NCBI RefSeq assembly: GCF_014705615.1
Contig: NZ_JACXJA010000019.1
Location: 118,865 to 182,864 of the forward strand
Direction: 5' to 3'
Length of the DNA: 64,000 nucleotides
From: Paenibacillus oceani
GTDB taxonomy: Bacteria > Bacillota > Bacilli > Paenibacillales > NBRC-103111
How positions within the stretch are numbered: position 1 is the first letter of the stretch; each line of letters opens with the position of its first letter. Positions 17,797-26,078 of the stretch are shown here, piece after piece. Under the pieces are notes generated by a model that was given only the letters and a program-made list of their open reading frames with translations, did no database searches and was not told the origin of the DNA. The translations under genes were made by a program, and so were the position numbers.

Positions 17797-17850
17797 CAAA
17801 AAAAGAAAGAAGCCGGCTCGGGGACCGAGAGGCTTCCGGTAGATTTTTTA
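17797..17850. terminator. Bidirectional terminator
   Basis: GAAGCC (17809-17814) pairs with GGCTTC (17831-17836), with an inner GCTCGG/CCGAG stem. An A-run lies on the left and a T-run on the right, serving the converging lipoprotein and FAD oxidoreductase genes. Confidence 0.7.
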
Positions 17851-17864
17851 TCATGAAACGCGCG

Positions 17865-19700
17865 TTAGGCTGGAGGCGCCAGAGGAGCCAATTCGTCGCT
17901 GTAGATCGTAATGATCCGGTTCAGATTGTCCCAATACGTCTTGTAGCCGAACAGATCGCTGATCTCCCGCAAGTTGACGAGAATGCGGTTGTTCAAAATA
18001 TGAATCGGCGCGGCGATCGTCCTCAGCCGTTCCGGGTCGGTTGCCAGCTTGTATTGAATCTCGTTTTTGTCGAGATCGATCCGGATCTGCCGGGCGCCGA
18101 AGGCGTGCATCAGTTCTTCGACGGGCGTCCATGTCTTGCCGTCAACGATGACGGGCTTGTGGGCGGTAAATTTAATCTCGTTGTTGTTGAAATAAACGGT
18201 GATGAACGGCAGCGTACGGGCCTGGTTATTGCCTAGCAGCGTAATATGGCCTTTGTTCAGCTCGGCGATGTCCGATTCGGACAACCCGGTAATTTTGCTG
18301 TTGCCGCGGCCGGGCTGGAGCTCGATCCCGTAGGTGTCCTTCATCTCCTGCTGGAACGAGGCCATGAGGTTCTGCGTTACTGCCTTCAGGCCGATGTCCG
18401 TCCCTTCAAGCCGGGCGAGCAGGATGCCGATGCTTTCCGCAGCCAGCGCGCCGTTCGGCTGAATCCGGGCGCTTCCGTAAGCGACGGGAGTCGCTCCGAC
18501 CAGCTTGCCGGTCAGGATGACGTTGTCCGCCTCCTTCAGCAAATAGCTGCGAAGCGGGATGCCATACTTGTCCGGCCGTCCGATCGCGAATCCTTCCCGG
18601 TTGGAACGCGACCCTTGGATATCGATGAAATAACCTCCGACGCTGACATTGTCCCAGTACATCTCGCCGCTCAGCAGATCGGAAGCCTCAAGTGTATATT
18701 CAGTCGGATAATGGTTGTATTCGCGAATATACAAATAACCGGGCTCGCCGTTCAGCTCGATATTTTGAAAGCCGGTGATATACTGCTTCAGATGGTCGCG
18801 GATACGCGGCATCTCTTCCTTAGCATAGTCCATCGCCCGCTTGACCGTTTGCGGATCGCTGGGGTCGACATCGTATACTTGAAGCGCGTTAATGATAATA
18901 TCTCCGTCTTTTTGGTTGAGGATATTCAATCCGCGCAAGTTCACCTTGTCCGGATTTTTCGGTTCGTATCGGGCTACGATCGGCGGGAAGCCGTAGGCGA
19001 TATTGGCGTCTACGTACGTCTCCGGTCCGTACATCGTCATCCGCTCCGCCTTGTTCATTTTCCAAAACTGGCTGTAAAACTTCTCCCAGTCGACGCCCTT
19101 GAACTTCATCATGTACGTGGCGCTCATATATTCCTTCTGAGGGCTCTGGTACAAAGCTTCCAGCCCCGGCAGCCGCTGCGTGCCGAGCAGGTCGACGAGC
19201 GCTCCGTTGTCCGTATTATCGACGAAATAATCAGCCTCTACCGTCTTCTCGCGGCCGCCGGACGTAACGTACTTAAGCGCCTTCACTGTTCCGTTCTCGG
19301 TGCGGACTTCGCGCAACATGGCGTCCTTGGTAAGCGGAATTCCGCGGATCAGCCCGTTGAAGTACGTCTCGAAGTCGGCCTTTTTCCGGATATTCCCGGC
19401 GTAATAATCTTGAAACAGCTGCTTGATCGAGCCTTGCACGATCGAATTGCCTTTATCGTCAAACGTTTCGTCCAAGTATAACATTTCCCCTTGGAGCAAT
19501 TGTCCTCCGACTCCTGCGGTCGGTTCCAGGATCGTGACGCGCAGCCCAAGCTCATGAGCCCGCTTGGCCATATACATGCCTTCCAGCTCGGTTCCGATAA
19601 TGACGAGATCTGCTTTGCCGCCCGTCTTGTACCGGTATCCCAGATAGGAGAGTGCCGCCACCAGCACAACCAGCGTTCCAATCCAAATCGTTTTTTTCAC
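17865..19700 (-). CDS. Membrane-anchored FAD-dependent oxidoreductase with a copper-amine-oxidase-like tail domain
   Basis: A 611-residue protein. Residues 5-24 form a transmembrane anchor, and the dinucleotide-binding fold follows directly (DLVIIGTELEGMYMAKRAHE, then LEPTAGVGGQ), as in the FAD_oxidored family. The last 110 residues (VYFNNNEIKFTAHKPVIVDG and LVNLREISDLFGYKTYWDN) match copper amine oxidase N-terminal-like domains, which in Paenibacillus are common cell-surface modules. The catalytic part should therefore face outward. GTG at 19700 has AAGGAG 8 nt upstream; a GTG at 19709 abuts that site. Substrate unknown. An external FAD enzyme needs export of a folded or cofactor-loaded protein, which is odd for an ordinary Sec anchor. 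Confidence 0.78.
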   Translation of the reverse strand: MKKTIWIGTLVVLVAALSYLGYRYKTGGKADLVIIGTELEGMYMAKRAHELGLRVTILEPTAGVGGQLLQGEMLYLDETFDDKGNSIVQGSIKQLFQDYYAGNIRKKADFETYFNGLIRGIPLTKDAMLREVRTENGTVKALKYVTSGGREKTVEADYFVDNTDNGALVDLLGTQRLPGLEALYQSPQKEYMSATYMMKFKGVDWEKFYSQFWKMNKAERMTMYGPETYVDANIAYGFPPIVARYEPKNPDKVNLRGLNILNQKDGDIIINALQVYDVDPSDPQTVKRAMDYAKEEMPRIRDHLKQYITGFQNIELNGEPGYLYIREYNHYPTEYTLEASDLLSGEMYWDNVSVGGYFIDIQGSRSNREGFAIGRPDKYGIPLRSYLLKEADNVILTGKLVGATPVAYGSARIQPNGALAAESIGILLARLEGTDIGLKAVTQNLMASFQQEMKDTYGIELQPGRGNSKITGLSESDIAELNKGHITLLGNNQARTLPFITVYFNNNEIKFTAHKPVIVDGKTWTPVEELMHAFGARQIRIDLDKNEIQYKLATDPERLRTIAAPIHILNNRILVNLREISDLFGYKTYWDNLNRIITIYSDELAPLAPPA

Positions 19701-19757
19701 TCCATGCACTCCTTGCCGACGTTAGCGACGATTGCTGGTTTACAGCCTTATTGTACG

Positions 19758-19815
19758 AAAAAAAGCCTTCCCCGGCAACGGGTCCGCAAAATGGCGGATA
19801 TGCTGCGGGGAAAGC
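19758..19815 (-). terminator. Rho-independent terminator
   Basis: GCCTTCCCCG (19765-19774) pairs with CGGGGAAAGC (19806-19815). The minus strand has a seven-T tail. It ends the phosphoesterase gene. Confidence 0.75.
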
Positions 19816-19848
19816 TTCCAGCCAACGCTTGCCGGACGAAGGGACCGG

Positions 19849-20667
19849 TCAGGGAGCTGTCGGCATCGCAGGCTGCGGCACGCCCGGGGAGTCGCTCGGA
19901 GACGAGCCGGGAACGGCGCCTTCATAGTAAGGGTATAAGGCATGGCGCAAACCGTATTCGAACAAGTCGAGATCGGGCATCGAGAGCTCTTTGGCGATGG
20001 AGACGGCCCTGTCGATGTCATACGAAACCCTCCGTAGTTGAACGGCAATATCGTTTCCCGACAGGTCGATTACGGCGTAGCTTGCTCTGTTGTCGCGGTC
20101 GAACGGGATTCCGACGCTGCCGCCGTTTACGACCGTGCGCCCCATCGCCTGTCTTACGAAGGCATGATGTGTATGGGCGGTCAATACGAGCTTCGTCTCT
20201 TCGTATTGATGCAGACTGTCCAATTGCTCCAAGGTCGCCCATGGGTAGGTGATCTGAACGAAAGAGGACGCAGAAGCGTGATACAGCTCCGTCTGAATGC
20301 CGCCGAAGCTCAGAGCTTGTCCCATCGGCCAATTGGCGATCCAGTGCTGTTGCTCGGCCGTTAACCGGGCACGGTCGTATTGAAAGGCGCGGTACTGCAT
20401 ATTTTCTTTAAAGGTCTCGGGTTTCCAGTCCGGGCTTTTGGGATACCGGGTAAACATATGATCGTAATTGCCGCGTACGGTTGCAAGCGGTTCAAGGGAA
20501 CGCAGCAGTTCCACGCATTCGGAAGGTTGGGGACCGCGCATGACGATATCGCCGAGAAATACGACTGTATCCGGGGCCATCCGTTTCATATCGTCGATAA
20601 CCGCCTGAAAAGCAACCGCATTGCCATGGACGTCGGATAAGACGGCTAATCTCATGGTTTCACTCAT
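19849..20667 (-). CDS. Metallophosphoesterase (YfcE/calcineurin-like)
   Basis: A 272-residue calcineurin-like phosphoesterase. The metal motifs are all present: LSDVHGN, GDIV, RGNYDH, TAHTHHAF and NGGSVGIP. Such enzymes hydrolyse phosphodiesters or phosphomonoesters with two metal ions. The C-terminal 30 residues are Pro/Ser-rich and probably disordered. Two ATGs are possible: 20667 (MSETMRLAVLSD) and 20655 (MRLAVLSD); neither has a clear ribosome site, and the shorter form matches family starts better. It stands alone with a terminator beyond its stop. Confidence 0.85.
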   Translation of the reverse strand: MSETMRLAVLSDVHGNAVAFQAVIDDMKRMAPDTVVFLGDIVMRGPQPSECVELLRSLEPLATVRGNYDHMFTRYPKSPDWKPETFKENMQYRAFQYDRARLTAEQQHWIANWPMGQALSFGGIQTELYHASASSFVQITYPWATLEQLDSLHQYEETKLVLTAHTHHAFVRQAMGRTVVNGGSVGIPFDRDNRASYAVIDLSGNDIAVQLRRVSYDIDRAVSIAKELSMPDLDLFEYGLRHALYPYYEGAVPGSSPSDSPGVPQPAMPTAP

Positions 20668-20769
20668 TTCTTATGTAGGGTAGGGGAGACTCTTATTTTG
20701 GGATAAAGCCTATTTTCAGAAATTAATTATATCATCCAAATCAGATCTTGCGAGCAATGGCCGAATCGC

Positions 20770-20803
20770 AAAAAAAGGACCCCTTGTCAACGGGACAGGG
20801 GCC
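20770..20803 (-). terminator. Rho-independent terminator
   Basis: GGACCCCTTGTC (20777-20788) pairs with GACAGGGGCC (20794-20803). The minus strand continues into six or more T. It lies about 215 nt beyond the histidinol-phosphatase stop and probably ends that transcript. Confidence 0.7.
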
Positions 20804-20940
20804 TTACCAAAAGGTTTATATTAAAAAGGGGGTCTTGCTACTTATTATAACCCGTCTACATGATGAGAACGTGACAGAAATATTTCATTTGTGTAACAAA
20901 AACATAAAACAAGAGAACCCGGATTGCAGCGTCGTGTGCC

Positions 20941-20985
20941 CGGACCATGTGCGTCCAGACCACGTACGCCCGGACCACTCTCGCC
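20941..20985. repeat. 15-bp tandem repeat, three units
   Basis: Three units starting at 20941, 20956 and 20971 share C(G/A)GACCA, the third being less conserved at its end. It sits in the 3' region of the hisJ-like gene. Function unknown. Confidence 0.65.
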
Positions 20986-21016
20986 GGGAGTTTAACCAGG
21001 GCCGATAAATTATCGG

Positions 21017-21823
21017 TTACAGCTTGACGGCAACCGGGGCTTTTTGCCGGAAGTACACCCATTCCTTGAAGCCGATCTCTTTCAGGCGCTGCTTCACTAG
21101 CTCGAATTCGTCACCGACCCGGCTAGGTATATGGGCGTCGGAACCAAATGTGACGGATACGCCGTTGAAGAGGGCGCGCTCCAGAATTTCGTCGGACGGG
21201 TACCAGCCGCCGCAATGTTTCGTCTTGCCGGACGTATTGATCTCGATGGCAAGGCCGTTCTCGCCGATGATGCGCAGCGTATTCTCGACGGCTTCGGTTT
21301 GGATCGCGGAAAACTCCGGATAATATCCTTTCATCGCGTCGATATGGCCGAGAATTTGAAACATTCCGCTTTCGGCGGATTGGCGGATCAGATCGTAATA
21401 CAGCTCCTTTTGCCGGACTTTCTCGGCTTTGGCGAGACCTTCCCACCGTTTCTTGTTGAAGATGCTGACCCCGTCGGAGCGGTGCACGGAGCCGATGATG
21501 TAGTCGAACGGATACCGCTCGTAGATTTGCCGGTAGATGTCCGTATGCTCGGGGAAAAAGTCCGATTCCACGCCAAGCAGCACCTCGATCCGATCCCTGT
21601 ATTCTTCCTTTAGTGTCAGCACTTCAGTTACATATCGGGCGAATTCGCTCTTCGCCATTGCGATGCCGGGCCACGGCTGCTCCTCTTCTTCGGCGAAGTA
21701 GGGGGAGTGATCGGATATACCGATGACTTGCAGCCCTTCGGCGATCGCTGCCTCGATATAGCTGCGGATGACGCCTTCCGCATGTCCGCATCGGTCGTGG
21801 TGGGTATGCAGGTCGAATTTCAT
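21017..21823 (-). CDS. hisJ: Histidinol-phosphatase, PHP family
   Basis: A 268-residue PHP-domain hydrolase. Metal-binding motifs are HTHHDRCGHAEG at residues 6-17, GSVHRSD, GHIDAMK and FGSDAHIP. This set and the length match HisJ/HisK-type histidinol-phosphatases, which convert L-histidinol phosphate to L-histidinol in histidine synthesis. No other his genes lie nearby, so activity on another phosphomonoester cannot be excluded. Its 5' side has three tandem hairpin repeats (21842-21959) that would lie in the leader mRNA. Confidence 0.82.
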   Translation of the reverse strand: MKFDLHTHHDRCGHAEGVIRSYIEAAIAEGLQVIGISDHSPYFAEEEEQPWPGIAMAKSEFARYVTEVLTLKEEYRDRIEVLLGVESDFFPEHTDIYRQIYERYPFDYIIGSVHRSDGVSIFNKKRWEGLAKAEKVRQKELYYDLIRQSAESGMFQILGHIDAMKGYYPEFSAIQTEAVENTLRIIGENGLAIEINTSGKTKHCGGWYPSDEILERALFNGVSVTFGSDAHIPSRVGDEFELVKQRLKEIGFKEWVYFRQKAPVAVKL

Positions 21824-21841
21824 GATAGCGTCCTCCTAAGA

Positions 21842-21959
21842 GTTTTGCGTGAGCAAAACTGCATCGTAAGCATAAGCTAAGCTTTGCGTAAGCAAAACTG
21901 CATCGTAAGCATAAGCTAAGCTTTGCGTAAGCAAAGCTGGCATCGTAAACATTAGCTGA
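21842..21959. repeat. 39-bp tandem repeat, three hairpin units
   Basis: Three units begin at 21842, 21881 and 21920. Each starts with a perfect hairpin such as GCTTTGCGTAAGCAAAGC (tetraloop GTAA or GTGA on the plus strand) and continues CATCGTAAGCATAAGCTAA. The middle stems differ by paired changes (AGTTTTGC/GCAAAACT against GCTTTGC/GCAAAGC). It lies 18 bp upstream of the hisJ-like start codon. Confidence 0.85.
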
Positions 21960-22014
21960 AACGTTCCGTCTCATTGTGTCCAAACTAGCTGCCGTTCACT
22001 CCGGTGCGACCCGT

Positions 22015-22917
22015 CTATTCCGAGCCGACGAAGTTCGTCTCCGGCATTCCTTTCAAATCCAGCAAAAACTGGTGCATCGCGGAGTTTTTATATTTGCCCG
22101 CCTTCGTCATGACGGCGATCGGATGGGTCAGCTCAAGCTCGTTCACCTGGATCATCTTGAGCGTACCGAGCCGCAGCTCGTTGGCGATCGACAGCTTCGA
22201 GATGATAGCGGCGCCGAGGTTCAGCTCCACCATCCGTTTCACTTCCTCGCTGCTTGACAGTTCCATCACGATAGGGGGCTCGATCTTATACATCTGGAAT
22301 ACGTGATCGACAAACCGCCTGCCCGCCGTCTCCGGCGAAAGCATAATAAACGGAATGTCTTTCAGCGCATCCACTGTCGTATGGGAGAGCTTCGACAAAG
22401 GATGGCTCGGGGATACGACAAGTTCGAACGTATCGTAATAAAGCACCGACGTTTCCAGAGAGGACGGTTTGTCGAACAAATACCCGATACCGATATCGAT
22501 CGTTCCGTTCTCGACGCTGGTCATAATTTGCGAGGAGGTCATCGAGTGGATCGTCGTTTTAATAAGCGGATACTGGTTCTGAAAGTACGAAAGCACCCGG
22601 GGCAATATTTGCATAGCTAACGATGTGGTCGTACCCAGATGTATATGGCCTTGCGGCGTATGGTTCAAATCTTCAAGCCGCTGCTTCAGATCGCCGACCG
22701 TCTGCAGGATGCGCTCCGCATGTTCGAGAAAGATGAGGCCGCTGTCCGTGAGCGTCACCGGCTGATTGCGATCGACCAGAACCGTCCGGAATTCCTCTTC
22801 CAGACTTTTGATCTGCGCCGATACGGCCGGCTGCGTCAAATTCAGCAGCTCGCCCGCTTTCCGGAAGCTCATCGTCTTGGATATGGCGACCAGCGTCTCC
22901 AACTGGTTAATGTTCAC
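22015..22917 (-). CDS. LysR family transcriptional regulator
   Basis: A 300-residue LysR-type regulator. The N-terminal winged helix is typical (MNINQLETLVAISKTMSFRK, then LNLTQPAVSAQIKSLEEEF), followed by a periplasmic-binding-like effector domain from about residue 90. The start is GTG, preceded by AAGGAAGG. The ligand is unknown. It lies 32 bp downstream of the VOC protein gene on the same strand, so the two may be co-transcribed. Confidence 0.9.
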   Translation of the reverse strand: MNINQLETLVAISKTMSFRKAGELLNLTQPAVSAQIKSLEEEFRTVLVDRNQPVTLTDSGLIFLEHAERILQTVGDLKQRLEDLNHTPQGHIHLGTTTSLAMQILPRVLSYFQNQYPLIKTTIHSMTSSQIMTSVENGTIDIGIGYLFDKPSSLETSVLYYDTFELVVSPSHPLSKLSHTTVDALKDIPFIMLSPETAGRRFVDHVFQMYKIEPPIVMELSSSEEVKRMVELNLGAAIISKLSIANELRLGTLKMIQVNELELTHPIAVMTKAGKYKNSAMHQFLLDLKGMPETNFVGSE

Positions 22918-22949
22918 GACTCACCTTCCTTTCCCGTTATCGTGATCCG

Positions 22950-23339
22950 TTAGGTCGCCGGCTGAAACAGCTCAAGCCACTCGCCGTCCGGACCGTAGAA
23001 AAACCGGTAGCGCGCTCCGTTCGGGAGCGTCGTAATGTCCGGGTCGATAAAGGTGACGCCGAGCTTCTCGATCCGGCTGATCTCCGCCTCCAGATCGTCG
23101 ACGGTAAAGGCGATATGGTGCACCTTGCCTTCGGCCGGCAAGTTCCCGTTGTAACCTTCGACCAGCTCCAGCTCCGTTTCCTTGGCGCCCGGGGTTGCCA
23201 GAAAAGCCAGCTTCACCGTGCCGTTGCCGTGATCCAGCGTGCCCAGCAGCTCGAAGCCGACAATGTCTCTGTAAAATGCGATCGATTTCTCCATACTGGA
23301 TACCATAATCCCGACATGCTCGATTTTCCTTACTGCCAT
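22950..23339 (-). CDS. VOC family (glyoxalase-like) protein
   Basis: A 129-residue vicinal-oxygen-chelate protein with two beta-alpha-beta-beta-beta modules. It begins with RKIEHVGIMVSSMEKSIAFY and has the second-module HHIAFTVDDLEAEI. His and Glu positions fit metal-dependent lyases or epimerases such as lactoylglutathione lyase or methylmalonyl-CoA epimerase, but the exact activity is open. GGAGGAA precedes the ATG. Followed closely by the LysR gene. Confidence 0.85.
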   Translation of the reverse strand: MAVRKIEHVGIMVSSMEKSIAFYRDIVGFELLGTLDHGNGTVKLAFLATPGAKETELELVEGYNGNLPAEGKVHHIAFTVDDLEAEISRIEKLGVTFIDPDITTLPNGARYRFFYGPDGEWLELFQPAT

Positions 23340-23473
23340 CTTTTATTTCCTCCTGTCCGACGGGGACCGATAATGATAAATGCCGTAATTTTCGTCCTTT
23401 CCATTGTACCTTTTACATGGCGGCAGGAAAAGTCCCGCTTGAAAACATTTCCGCGGCGGCGCCCGCAATAAGC

Positions 23474-23512
23474 AGGAAACAAACAGCGGCTTCCCGCAGG
23501 AGAGCCGCCGCT
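23474..23512 (-). terminator. Probable terminator of the two-component operon
   Basis: AGCGGC (23485-23490) pairs with GCCGCT (23507-23512). On the minus strand it is followed by GTTTGTTTCC. The stem is short but GC-rich and lies 60 bp beyond the kinase stop. Confidence 0.55.
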
Positions 23513-23573
23513 TTGAAACTTCCGTCCTAACCGGACGATATAACATTGCTGCATTTTCTTCCGAAGTCCGGCG

Positions 23574-25130
23574 TTAACCCGCCAGCTTCAGCTTGACCCA
23601 GAAACGGATCTCGTCGCCTTCGCTCTCCGCCCAGATATCGCCGCCGTGATAATCGATAATGCTTTTGGCGATAGCCAGTCCGAGTCCGGAGCCGCCCGTC
23701 TCCGACGAGCGCGAAGCGTCGACGCGGTAGAACCGGTCGAACAGCCGGTCCAGATCTTCCTGAGCGAGCGGTGTTCCGTTGTTGCTGATCCGTACCAGAA
23801 CGTGATCCGCCTCGCGGAACAGCAGCACTTTGACGGTGCCGGGCTTGCGGCTGTACTTGACCGCGTTCGTGAGCAAATTATCGAACACCCGGATCATTTT
23901 ATCGGCGTCTACGTTCACTTTCAGCTTCTCCGGAGGGAAGGCGCGCACCAGATTGAGCTCGTTGTCCTCGGCGTAGCTGACCATCTCCTCCAGCAGCTGC
24001 TCCAGCAGCTCGTTCATGTAGACGGCATCCAGCTTCAGCGTATCGCCCTTGCTGGACAGCTTCGTATATTCGAACAGGTCGTCGATCAGGCTTTTGAGCT
24101 TTTCTGATTTGCTGTAAGCGATGTTAAGGTACGTGTCCGCTTGCGCTTCGGATTCGTAATTTTTGTCCTTTAACAGCCGCAGATACCCCATAATGAGCGT
24201 TAAAGGCGTTCGCAGGTCATGCGAGACGTTCGTGATCAGCTCGGTTTTGGTTTGCTCCGCTCTCCGTTCCTCCTCGAGAGTCAGCTGAAGTTCGGCCGTC
24301 ATCAGGTTGATGCTCGTCGCCAGCGATCCGAGCTCGTCCCTGCTTCGCGCTGCGACCCGGTAATTCAGGTTGCCTTTCGAGATTTCGCGCAATCCCCTTG
24401 CCAGCTCCTCGATATATTTCATTTTATGCTTCGTGATCCAGAAAAACAGGAAGATAAACACGACAACCGCCAGCAAGTTCGGCATCGGGCTGCTTCCGCC
24501 CTTCATATAGACGATATTGGGGGAGGGCATCCCGGAGACGACCAGATACGCTTTTCTTTCATTCAGATCGATCGGATAAAAGCTGGAATATTCCTGATTC
24601 TGGTACCGCCGGTCATTGATTCGGACATCCATCGCATTGCGGATAATACCGTGCAGATCGACCCGGTTTTCGGTAGCGCTCGGCGATTTGAACAGGACGA
24701 GGCCGTCCAGGTCGAGTACGAGTATTTTCAGGTTCGGGTAGGACTGGCTGTAATCGTTAATGATGGTGGTAACCTTCTTCTCGGGAGCAGCCGCCGTGGG
24801 GACGGCAGAAGAACCGGCACTGCGGCTGGCTGCTTGCCGGGCCTCCTCGTATTCGTGGCCGATCTGGTCCAGAATCGACCGCGCCCGGTTGTCGATCTCA
24901 TGAACGCCGTTCGTATAGTCGATTACCGGGTACTGGTTGGCGTTGGCAAACAGCGGCACGGTCAGGCTGCGTACGAGCAGGGCGGCCAGCAGGCAGAAAA
25001 CGAAGGTTAGAATAAGCTGCAGCCGGATGCTGGATTCAAAGTGCCGCCGGACGAACAGGTAGATGTCGCGGACAAAGCCGAGCAGTACCGAAAACCAGTG
25101 TATGGGATTAAACAGCGACCTATTTTTCAA
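23574..25130 (-). CDS. Sensor histidine kinase
   Basis: A 518-residue membrane kinase. Two transmembrane helices (about 38-60 and 215-235) flank an extracellular sensor domain of about 150 residues. A HAMP domain, a dimerisation domain with the phospho-acceptor His in NVSHDLRTPL, and a HATPase domain with NLLTNAVKYS and GGSGLGLAI follow. The kinase part resembles the VanS group. The start is TTG at 25130, overlapping the response regulator stop by 11 nt, so translation is probably coupled. The sensed signal is unknown. Confidence 0.9.
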   Translation of the reverse strand: MKNRSLFNPIHWFSVLLGFVRDIYLFVRRHFESSIRLQLILTFVFCLLAALLVRSLTVPLFANANQYPVIDYTNGVHEIDNRARSILDQIGHEYEEARQAASRSAGSSAVPTAAAPEKKVTTIINDYSQSYPNLKILVLDLDGLVLFKSPSATENRVDLHGIIRNAMDVRINDRRYQNQEYSSFYPIDLNERKAYLVVSGMPSPNIVYMKGGSSPMPNLLAVVVFIFLFFWITKHKMKYIEELARGLREISKGNLNYRVAARSRDELGSLATSINLMTAELQLTLEEERRAEQTKTELITNVSHDLRTPLTLIMGYLRLLKDKNYESEAQADTYLNIAYSKSEKLKSLIDDLFEYTKLSSKGDTLKLDAVYMNELLEQLLEEMVSYAEDNELNLVRAFPPEKLKVNVDADKMIRVFDNLLTNAVKYSRKPGTVKVLLFREADHVLVRISNNGTPLAQEDLDRLFDRFYRVDASRSSETGGSGLGLAIAKSIIDYHGGDIWAESEGDEIRFWVKLKLAG

Positions 25131-25815
25131 TTTTGTAGCCGACCCCCCATACCGTCTTGATATACTTCGGCTGGCGCGGCGTCGCCTCCAGCTTCTCCCG
25201 TATTTTACGGATATGCACCATGACGGTATTGTCGGATTCGTAGAACATCTCGTTCCAGACCGACTCGTAAATTTTCTGGATGCTGAACACGATGCCGCGA
25301 TTGCGGGCGAGCAGCTCGAGGATGGCGAATTCGCGGGGAGTCAGCTTCACCTCGCGGCCTTCCACCTTCACTTCGTGCGTAGCCGTATTAATGATCAGAT
25401 CGTCGATCTCGATCTCCTCCTCCAGCCTCGGGACGGCGACATTAAGCCGTTTGTAGCGGCGGAGCTGGGATTTGACCCGGGCTACGAGCTCCAGCGGGTT
25501 GAACGGCTTCGTCATATAATCGTCGGCCCCGGTGCTCAGACCCATGATTTTGTCCATGTCCTGGCTTTTGGCGGACAGCATGATGATCGGCATATGTTTC
25601 TCTTCGCGGATCTTCATGCAGGCTTGAATGCCGTCCATCCGAGGCATCATGATATCCAGGATGATCAGATCGACTTCCTTCTGCTTCAGCACCTCCAGCG
25701 CTTCTTCCCCGTTGGATGCCCTTACCAGCACGAAGCCTTCGTTTTTCAAATAAATTTCGAGCAGGTCCAATATCTCTTGCTCGTCGTCCACGAGCAGTAT
25801 CGTCTCTTGCGCCAT
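25120..25815 (-). CDS. OmpR/VanR-type response regulator
   Basis: A 231-residue regulator. The receiver domain has the acidic pair VDDEQE, phospho-acceptor Asp in LIILDIMMPRMDG and Lys in YMTKPFNP. The C-terminal winged helix has LTPREFAILELLARNRG. The ATG at 25815 follows GGGAG at 10 nt; an in-frame TTG two codons earlier is also possible, and longer frames lack family support. It partners the overlapping kinase. Heptamer direct repeats at 25984-26024 may be its binding site. Confidence 0.92.
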   Translation of the reverse strand: MAQETILLVDDEQEILDLLEIYLKNEGFVLVRASNGEEALEVLKQKEVDLIILDIMMPRMDGIQACMKIREEKHMPIIMLSAKSQDMDKIMGLSTGADDYMTKPFNPLELVARVKSQLRRYKRLNVAVPRLEEEIEIDDLIINTATHEVKVEGREVKLTPREFAILELLARNRGIVFSIQKIYESVWNEMFYESDNTVMVHIRKIREKLEATPRQPKYIKTVWGVGYKIEK

Positions 25816-25983
25816 AACCAATCGACTCCCATTCCATATCGTCGCGCGCGGCGCGCTTGTATACGGCCTCAGACGGGCTTGTTCCTTAAGCAGTCCGAAA
25901 TCCGGCCCGGTCCTTGCGATACAAGAATACCACAACTGGCGGAAAACGCTGAATTCCGTCATGAAGCTCATTATAAATCCCAT

Positions 25984-26024
25984 TTCTTAAGAAAGATCGC
26001 CCCCAGTTCTTAATTAATTCTTAA
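25984..26024. promoter_or_regulatory. Direct TTCTTAA heptamers, candidate response-regulator box
   Basis: TTCTTAA occurs at 25984-25990, 26007-26013 and 26018-26024. The last two are separated by 4 bp (11-bp period), the usual arrangement for OmpR/PhoB-family dimers. It lies between the divergent response regulator and YitT genes. Confidence 0.5.
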
Positions 26025-26078
26025 CCCCATACATTAGAGGAGGACAGGATGTTCAGGATGTAGGAAGGAGGAACACGC

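Larger units (their letters stand above)
20668..21016. other. Intergenic stretch with terminator and short repeats
   Basis: This 349-bp gap between the hisJ-like gene and the phosphoesterase holds the terminator at 20770-20803, a 15-bp tandem repeat at 20941-20985 and an A/T-rich promoter-like part near 20700-20740. No gene is supported. Confidence 0.5.

Noticed and set aside
20748..21008. Frame with a PDHVR five-residue repeat
   Set aside because: Runs through a terminator and the 15-bp repeat, with no ribosome site.
21842..21959. Possible CRISPR array
   Set aside because: The units are directly adjacent without spacers, and no cas genes are present.
21624..21983. Frame with tandem SFAYAKLSLCLRC repeats
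   Set aside because: Product of the 39-bp hairpin repeat upstream of hisJ; the DNA palindromes explain the pattern better than coding.
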